From DASUPK01 sp963774305 (GTDB taxonomy: Bacteria > Actinomycetota > Thermoleophilia > Solirubrobacterales > 70-9): a stretch of 64,000 nucleotides of DNA. Below are positions 58,494-64,000 of the stretch, piece by piece. Within the stretch, counting starts at the first letter, position 1. Every line of letters starts with the position of its first letter. The translations under genes were made by a program, and so were the position numbers. The notes under the pieces are model-generated. The model saw only the letters and a list, made by a program, of their open reading frames with translations, searched no databases and had not been told where the DNA came from. The stretch spans positions 14,400 to 78,399 of the forward strand of contig CAVZEM010000002.1 in assembly GCA_963774305.1 (NCBI GenBank). Direction: 5' to 3'.

Positions 58494-60075
58494 CTAGTCC
58501 CTGGTGACGACGTCCTCCTCCAGCGTGCTCACCGGACCCTGGTACTTGTTCTTCGCCGAGACGAGGTACCAGACCCCGAAGACCAGGGGTAGGAGGACCG
58601 CCAGTGGTGTGTAGTTGACGAGGCTCGTGTCGAAGCCGTCCTTCCACGGCAGGCCGGCCGGTGTGTATGGCAGGTCGAGGGCGAACACGACCAGGATCAC
58701 GAAGACGATCCCGATGGTGTTGACCCACTTGTACCTCGCGCCGAGCGTCCACGGGCCGGGCTTGAACGAGTCGCCGGCCCGGAGCCGCAGGTACACCGGG
58801 ATGATGTAGGCGACGTACAGGCCGACCGTGCAGATTCCGGTCAGCGCGTAGAACGCGAACGGGACGTCGTTCTTCCCGAACAGCGCCGGGATCGAGATGA
58901 CCAACGAGAAGAAGGAGACCGCGATCACCGCGTTGAATGGCACACGGTCTCTGTTCACCCGGCGGAACAGGTTCCAGCCCGGGATCGCCCGGTCGCGCGA
59001 GAACGCGTACCAGGTCCGTGACGCGCTGGTCAGACCGGCGGCGCCGCAGAACAGCTGGCCGACGGTCGCGATCAGGATCACGAGCTTCGCCGCCCACGAA
59101 TCGAGCGCCGAGGTGAAGATGAACGTCGAGTACCCCGCGCCGTCGTCGATCGCACTCACGTTCGTCGCCGCGAACAGGAAGGACAGCAGCAGGATCCAGC
59201 CGATGATGGCCGAGTAGAACACGGAGCGCCAGACGCCCTGCGCCGCGCCGATCGCGGCGCCCTGGGTCTCCTCGGCGGTGTGGGCGGAGGCGTCGTAGCC
59301 CGTCTCGGTGTACATCGTCAGCAGGAACCCGATCGGCAGGACGAAGAACCAGAACCCGAAGTTGCTGGTCGAGCCGCCGAAGAACCCCGACTCGTTGAAT
59401 TTCTCGGTGAAGACGAACTTGGCGCTCTGGTGGTGGTCCGGCACGATCCAGAGGAGTGCGATGACCACCGCGACACCCGAGGAGGTGCCAACCCACCGAG
59501 ATGTTGTTCAGCACCGCCAGGAAGCGGTCGGCGAAGATGTTCACCACCGTGTAGGCGAGCAAAATGATCAGGAAGAGCAGGAACTGCTCGCTCAGGACAT
59601 GGCTGGTGTCACCGAAGTTGATCCCGAGGATGTTGAGCCCGTAGAGGCCGAGCAGGATGTTGAGGAAGATCGCGGCGCCATAGGCGACCGAGGCGACGAT
59701 CCCGAGGAGGCCGACGATGTTGAACCAGCCGGTCATCCAGCTCCAGCCCTTGCCGCCGAGGTCGTGGGCCCACCAGTAGGGGCCGCCGGCCGTCGGGTAC
59801 GCGGAGGTGAGCTCGGCCATCGAGAAGGCGACGCAGAAGATCAGCAGGCAGAGCACCGGCCAGCCGATCGAGACCGCGACCGGGCCCCCGTTGAGCCAGG
59901 CGAAGCCGAACGAGGTGAAGCATCCCGCGAGGACCGAGATGATCGTGAACGAGATCGCGAAGTTGGTGAAAGCGCTCCAGGTTCGCGATAGCTCCTGCTT
60001 GTAGCCGAGCTCGGCGAGGCGCTGCTCGTCGCGCTTCACCTGGTCGACATCGGAAAGGCCCTCAGGTGGAGTCAC
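58494..60075 (-). CDS. APC-family amino acid permease, one frameshift
   Basis: The N-terminal frame has QELSRTWSAFTNFAISFTII, AELTSAYPTAGGPYWWAHDL and YTVVNIFADRFLAVLNNISV. The rest, from VAVVIALLWIVPDHHQ through YTETGYDASAHTAEETQGAA to TLEEDVVTRD, lies in another frame. A one-base insertion near 59477 explains the break. The AYPTAGG and TETG motifs match the BAT1/GABA-permease-like branch of APC transporters, about 527 residues. GTG 60075 follows GGAGGGAGAAG. It may import the amine or amino acid used by the GS-ALDH genes. Confidence 0.82.
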
Positions 60076-60142
60076 ACTCTTCTCCCTCCGTCGCGGCCCG
60101 CCCACTTCCTTGTGGACGTGGCCAATGTGCCGGAATGGTTGG

Positions 60143-60186
60143 ACCCTATGTGCGGAAGCGGACATCCGTCAAGCCCGATTTCCGCA
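60143..60186 (-). promoter_or_regulatory. Promoter with operator-like inverted repeat for the permease gene
   Basis: On the minus strand TTGACG (60172-60167) and TAGGGT (60148-60143) are 18 bases apart, a good housekeeping promoter. TGCGGAA (60151-60157) and TTCCGCA (60180-60186) form an inverted repeat that straddles the -35 box, a likely repressor or activator site. The gap 60076-60244 has no gene. Confidence 0.6.
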
Positions 60187-60244
60187 AATTGATGAAGTTG
60201 AGGGGATCTTGTACGGAACGTCTAGGCGTCGCGACCCCCGAGGC

Positions 60245-60976
60245 CTAATCGGCGGAGCAGCTCCCGGGGCGACGGGCAGAGCCTCGTTGCGGGCGCGAAA
60301 TCCGCACCAGCGAACCGACGTGTCTGCGGCGTCGAAGCGCGTCGAGGTGCGTGGCCAGGGCGATGAACGCCTGGGCGGTGGTCAGCGCGTCCCCGTCGGC
60401 GGTATGGGGCCGGTGAACGGGTAGGCCGAGCGCTCGGGCGAGGTCCTGAGAGGCCAGGCGAGGAGATCGCCACGCCTGCGGGTCGCCGTCCGTGCCGGCC
60501 GAGAGGGGGCTCGCGGCGTAGGCGCTGGAGCTCCGACGGCCAGTGCCGCCGTGTCCACCACCGGGTTGCGCAGGCGGAGGCCGCGCGCCTCGAGACACGG
60601 CGCGCAGGAAGCCGGCCTCGACCGTCGCCACGTGCGCAACCAGGGCGCGGCCGGTCAGCGTCGCCCAGGAGGTCCCCGATCACGTCATCCAGCCGCGGGG
60701 CGCCTCGAGGTCGCTTTCCCTGAGCCCGTGGATCCGGATCGTGTCGGGGTCCGGCATCCGGGTTGGCCGGACGACGCGATAGAGAGCGTCATGGAGCTGG
60801 ACCCGTCCGTCCATGACGGTTACCGCGCCGAAGGAGACGATCTCGTCCCTGCCTGGGTCCAGCCCGGTGAGCTCCAGGTCGACCACGGCGAACGGCGCCT
60901 CTTTCCAGGCCGTGCCGGCCGCTGGGATCTCCGTCTCCATGTAGGCCTGCCCGGCGGCTGAGTCGCGAGCGGCCAT
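60245..60976 (-). pseudogene. DnaQ-like 3'-5' exonuclease, multiple frameshifts
   Basis: The start is in frame: APFAVVDLELTGLDPGRDEI keeps the Exo I D-x-E, followed by RPTRMPDPDTIRIHGL. After about 60685 the conserved pieces alternate between frames: VTGHVATVEAGFL-like Exo II, LRLRNPVVDTAALAV, then LARALGLPVHRPHTADGDAL with the Exo III aspartate. At least three one-base shifts are needed. Sequence conservation in each frame suggests recent decay or sequence error. It is a paralog of the gene at 381-1013 and follows a nucleotidyltransferase gene by three bases, as there. Confidence 0.65.
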
Positions 60977-60979
60977 TGT

Positions 60980-62871
60980 CTAGCGGGGCGAGAGATCGCC
61001 GGTCAGCGACCGCTGTACGGCGGCGACCTCCCGGAAGGCGTCCCGCAGGTACCGGCGGGTGAGCGGATCGAGCTGTTTCGGGTCGATGCGGTCGTCGGGC
61101 TCGCTGGCCCTGCTCGAGCTGCTCGACCTGGTGCTCGAGCCGGAGCGCGCTGAAGAGCTCGAACGCCTCCTCGAGGATCCGCGCCTCGGTGCGCCCGAGC
61201 ACGCCCTCGCCGGCCGCGAGCCCGCAGGCGCTCGACGGTGGGCGTGACGCGGACGTCGGCCCGCAGCGCGGCGTAGCGGGCCAGGTCGACGATCGGCATC
61301 AGCCCACCGTGCTTGATGTCGAAGGTCCCCTTTCGCTCGCCGGAGTCCTCGACGACGATGTCGTGCATGAAGCCCGTGGGCGGCTTCGCGGCCAGCGCCA
61401 GCCGCAGCATCCAGCGCTCCAGCGTCTGCTCGGTCGACCCGGTCTCGAAGAGCAAGCTGCTTGACGTCGAGATCCCGCTTCGGCCCGTAGACGATGCGCC
61501 CGTCGAGCAGGATCGAGGTCGCGATCAGCACGCGGTTGTCGCTGCGGGCGGGCTCGAGCCATTGCTCGATCGCCCGCTGCCAGTCCTCGATCGAGCTCGC
61601 CGAGAAGGCCCCCGAGGCGGTCACCCCGTGCGGGTCGAGGCGCCAGCCGATCGACGCGCACGCAGTCGGCGACGCTGCGCCGCGAGGCCGCCGCATGTAG
61701 TCGCTCGATCCGGCGCGACGCCAGCGTGCGCCCGGCTTCGGAGAGCGGGTCGTGTTCCGGCACGTCCCGCCACGCCATGCCCGAGTCGACGTCCGAGGAG
61801 GGGACCGGCTCGCGTCGGCCGTGGCTGCCGAGGGACATCCAGCAGAACTCGGCCGGCGGCGGGCCCTGCGACTCGATCGCGAGCTCGATCATCCGGCCGA
61901 TCAGCGCGTCGGCGACGGCCGAGATCACCTCGCTGATCTGGACCGGCGCGAGCTCGGCGCGATGGAGTGCGACCACGGTCGAGTTCAGGCGGCTGGCCAC
62001 GTCCGTGAGCTCGCGCTCGTTCGTGGCCTTGGCGATCGCCCGGCGCAGCACGAACGGGCGATCGCGTCTCGGCGGCGACCAGGTCGATCGCCGACGATCA
62101 CCCCGAGCACCTCGCACCGCGCCGAGAAAACGGGGACGTGCCGGATGTCGCTGATCGAGCATCGCCAGCATCACGTCGGCGCCCGTCTGGTCGGCACCGA
62201 CCCCGATGACGGGCGAGCGTCATGGCGGCGCTCACCGGGTCGTCGGGCGACAGGGGGCCGGCCACCACCCCCGAGCGCAGGTCGTTGTCGGTGACGATCC
62301 CGTAATCGCCGTTGCCGAGTTCGACGAGCACCGAGCTCACCTCCTCGGCGTTCATCAAGCGCGCCGCCTCGCGCAGGGTCGTCTGCGGATCGCAGATGAC
62401 CGGCGATCTCCGCACCAGCGCGGCGGCCGGCTGCTGGGCCACCTCGGGGCTCGGCGGGACGATCTCGTCGCCGTGCTGGCGCCCCGCGCGGGAGAGGAGC
62501 GAGCGGGTCAGGAAGCGCAGGCTTGAAGGGCGGCCGAGCAGCGGGACCACGTCCTCGGCGGGCAGCGAGTAGCAGAGCGTGTCCTCGTGCGCCCGTGCCC
62601 CGTACCTCGCGGGGAGACCGGAGAGCACGGATGGGTGCCCGAACATCTCGCCCTCGCCGAGCAGGTCGACCACGGTGCCCCGATCGACCAGTTCCACCGA
62701 CCCCCGCCTGACCACCCTGATGCGCCCCTGGGAGAGCCTCCCCTGGGGAATGATCATCGTCCCCGCTGGGAAGAACTCCACCTCGGTCTTCGCGGCGAGC
62801 GCCTCGAGCGGCGCTTCGTTGAGCCCGCTGAAGGGATCGCGCCCCCCCAGGAACTCGGCGATGTCGTGCAT
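60980..62871 (-). pseudogene. cNMP/CBS/DUF294 nucleotidyltransferase, multiple frameshifts
   Basis: The first 220 residues are in one frame. They contain a cyclic-nucleotide-binding domain (FFPAGTMIIPQGRLSQGRIR, then VVDLLGEGEMFGHPSVLSGL) and a CBS domain (TLREAARLMNAEEVSSVLVE, GIVTDNDLRSGVV). After about 62215 the second CBS, the nucleotidyltransferase (MSLGSHGRREPVPSSDVDSG, D-x-D kept) and the DUF294 C-terminal region (GTFDIKHGGLMPIVDLARY) continue through at least five one-base shifts. Corrected, it would be a roughly 630-residue sensor-transferase. It is the longer paralog of 1013-2176. It starts eight bases after the STAS gene. Confidence 0.7.
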
Positions 62872-62879
62872 CAGCTAGA

Positions 62880-63260
62880 TCAGCCGGAGATCTCGGACGC
62901 GGCTTCCTCGACCGTCGGCCGAACGGGGATGACCCGGTCGATGCCCATCACCGTGAGGATCCGGAGGATCTGCTCGCTGGAGGCAGCGACGGCCAGATGC
63001 TCCGAGCCCTCATCCGAGTTCTGGGCCTCGCGGGAGAGGAGCAGCGAGCGGACGCCGCTCGAGTCGATGAACTCGCACTCCGTCAGGTCGACCACGATCC
63101 CTTTCGAGTCGGATGCCACGGCATTGCGCAGCTCGCCGCGCAGCTCCTCCTCGTGCGACATGTCGACCTCGCCCGCCACGCGGACCACGAAGACGTCCTC
63201 GGGACCGGGGCCCGAGTTGATCTCGAATTGCGGAATGTCTGCGCTCGGCGTTGCGGACAT
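62880..63260 (-). CDS. STAS-domain anti-anti-sigma factor
   Basis: The 126-residue protein has VVRVAGEVDMSHEEELRGEL and VVDLTECEFIDSSGVRSLLL, the STAS loop with the phosphorylatable serine. GGAGGGGG precedes the ATG. No RsbW partner is nearby; the neighbours are a cNMP/CBS nucleotidyltransferase downstream and two small paralogous proteins upstream. It may feed signals from that operon into sigma factor control. Confidence 0.87.
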   Translation of the reverse strand: MSATPSADIPQFEINSGPGPEDVFVVRVAGEVDMSHEEELRGELRNAVASDSKGIVVDLTECEFIDSSGVRSLLLSREAQNSDEGSEHLAVAASSEQILRILTVMGIDRVIPVRPTVEEAASEISG

Positions 63261-63315
63261 TGATCCCCCTCCGACACTGAGGTGATCACATGGTACTTGT
63301 GGTGGAACACCTGAG

Positions 63316-63744
63316 CTAGCCGAGGTCGAGCGCGGCGCGCGCCTCCATCACCGCATCGTCGATGCTGTCCTCGGACGGCCAGAACATGGGGGATTCACCA
63401 TCGCGTATCAGCCTGTCGGCCAGGATCACTCCGCGGGGATTGACCGGCATGCTTCCCTCGAGCACGTCGCAGAGCTCGCGGATCCGTGACGCTGCTCTGA
63501 TGATCTCGAGCTCCCTGAGACGAACCTGCGCCTTCATGAAGATCCGGCGGGCGTGCTCGGCTGCATCGACCATCTCCCTCAGCGCCCGGGCGACATCTGC
63601 CCGATTGTGCGGTTCCAGAAGCTCGGCGCTGCGGGCTCTCGTCAGCCGGCTCTCCTCGGAACGGGCCCCGGCGAGCAGACGGTCGTCGAGGCTGTGCGCC
63701 CGGAACCTGGCGAGGGTGCGATCCATGAAGCCGGGGCTTGCCAC
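63316..63744 (-). CDS. Small uncharacterised protein, family member A
   Basis: The 142-residue helical protein has LARFRAHSLDDRLLAGARSE, an RAALREM-like central helix (VARALREMVDAAEHARRIFM) and PVNPRGVILADRLIRDGESP followed by MFWPS. The C-terminal motif matches the gene just upstream (63789) almost word for word, and more distantly the two kdp-linked proteins at 42924 and 48058. GTG 63744 or ATG 63726 could be the start. No function is known; it lies in an operon with a STAS regulator. Confidence 0.6.
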   Translation of the reverse strand: MASPGFMDRTLARFRAHSLDDRLLAGARSEESRLTRARSAELLEPHNRADVARALREMVDAAEHARRIFMKAQVRLRELEIIRAASRIRELCDVLEGSMPVNPRGVILADRLIRDGESPMFWPSEDSIDDAVMEARAALDLG

Positions 63745-63788
63745 GTCCGTGAGTCTCCCGCACTCACCCGGGCTATGTCCGCCAGGCC

Positions 63789-64000
63789 TCAGGCCAGAAG
63801 CAGCGCGGCGCGGGCGTGCCGGATGGCGGTTTCGACGCTTTCCACGGGTGCGCCTGGGTCCACCTTCACATCACTGCGCCAGTAGAGCGGAGAATCGCCG
63901 TCCCGGACAAGCCGGTCGGCCAGAATCACGCCGCGCGGGCTGACCGCCCGGTCCTCCTCGAGCTCGGCCGCGAGCGTGAGGATGAGGGGCTCCGTGTCCA
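63789..64000 (-). CDS. Small uncharacterised protein, family member B (5' end outside window)
   Basis: The visible C-terminal 69 residues contain LTLAAELEEDRAVSPRG, then GVILADRLVRDGDSPLYW and ETAIRHARAALLLA before the stop. It is a close paralog of member A (GVILADRLIRDGESPMFW), probably a tandem duplication. The gap to member A is about 44 bases, so they share an operon. The N-terminus is cut by the window edge. Confidence 0.6.
   Translation of the reverse strand, partial: DTEPLILTLAAELEEDRAVSPRGVILADRLVRDGDSPLYWRSDVKVDPGAPVESVETAIRHARAALLLA

Overview
The window is GC-rich, densely packed bacterial DNA. Several traits point to an actinobacterium, probably of the Thermoleophilia / Solirubrobacterales type: an Stf0-type sulfotransferase, a wax ester synthase/DGAT, GT-C mannosyltransferase-like membrane proteins, a NlpC/P60 coiled-coil wall hydrolase, GH76, STAS regulators, many GTG starts, and leaderless genes whose TAnnnT -10 box lies exactly six bases before the start codon. 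The lineage is an inference from gene content, not from a marker gene.

Layout. 1-2.2 kb: a minus-strand operon of a nucleotidyltransferase (DUF294 type), a DnaQ-fold protein with lost catalytic residues, and the start of a Ser/Thr kinase. 2.4-4.4 kb: a small island bracketed by two copies of a tRNA 3' half, with a STAS protein, a scar joining MASE1 and HATPase fragments, and a PAP2 phosphatase. 4.4-14.4 kb: secreted and envelope proteins (beta-propeller with RTX tail, arylsulfotransferase-like, SGNH hydrolase, GH76) with an amine oxidase-like flavoenzyme, an aldo/keto reductase and a 1-Cys peroxiredoxin. 14.6-19 kb: a zinc-ribbon protein, two polytopic membrane proteins and a SHOCT protein, with three copies of a dispersed repeat. 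19-26 kb: sulfotransferase-sulfatase pair, rearranged lipase, WS/DGAT, acyl-ACP thioesterase, wall hydrolase. 25.5-28.6 kb: OsmC / ArsR / DUF2892 / MMPL transporter. 28.6-40.6 kb: metabolism, including MBL-rhodanese, enoyl-CoA hydratase, an esterase-Baeyer-Villiger monooxygenase fusion, IlvA-RidA, and a GS / ALDH / SDR amine-degradation group.

40.7-54.3 kb is a potassium block. It holds a Kdp sensor kinase and regulator, two tiny membrane peptides (one KdpF), KdpA, KdpC and KdpB in the unusual order A-C-B, a separately encoded KdpD N-terminal domain, a membrane-anchored UspA-like protein and, on the other strand, a Kup transporter. A CaCA-type exchanger and a PuuD-like amidohydrolase lie between the Kdp block and kup. 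54.3-58.4 kb is a glycerol/glycerol-3-phosphate operon (GlpA-like with BFD iron-sulfur site, second flavoprotein, FGGY kinase). 58.5-60.1 kb is an APC amino acid permease. 60.2-64 kb is a signalling operon: two small paralogs, a STAS protein, a cNMP/CBS/nucleotidyltransferase and an exonuclease, the last two full of frameshifts.

The most unusual content is a family of four small uncharacterised helical proteins sharing an LD..L..G N-terminal pattern and a GV..A..LL.DG.SPLY C-terminal motif. Two flank the Kdp structural genes and two sit in the STAS operon. Other notable items are the split and reordered kdp locus with 11-bp phased operator candidates, the esterase-BVMO fusion, the tRNA-half repeats, two genes whose only plausible start codon is ATC, and a lipase gene with an internal inverted segment. 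Single-base frameshifts occur in nine otherwise well conserved genes, so uncorrected sequence error is a real possibility and is flagged where relevant.
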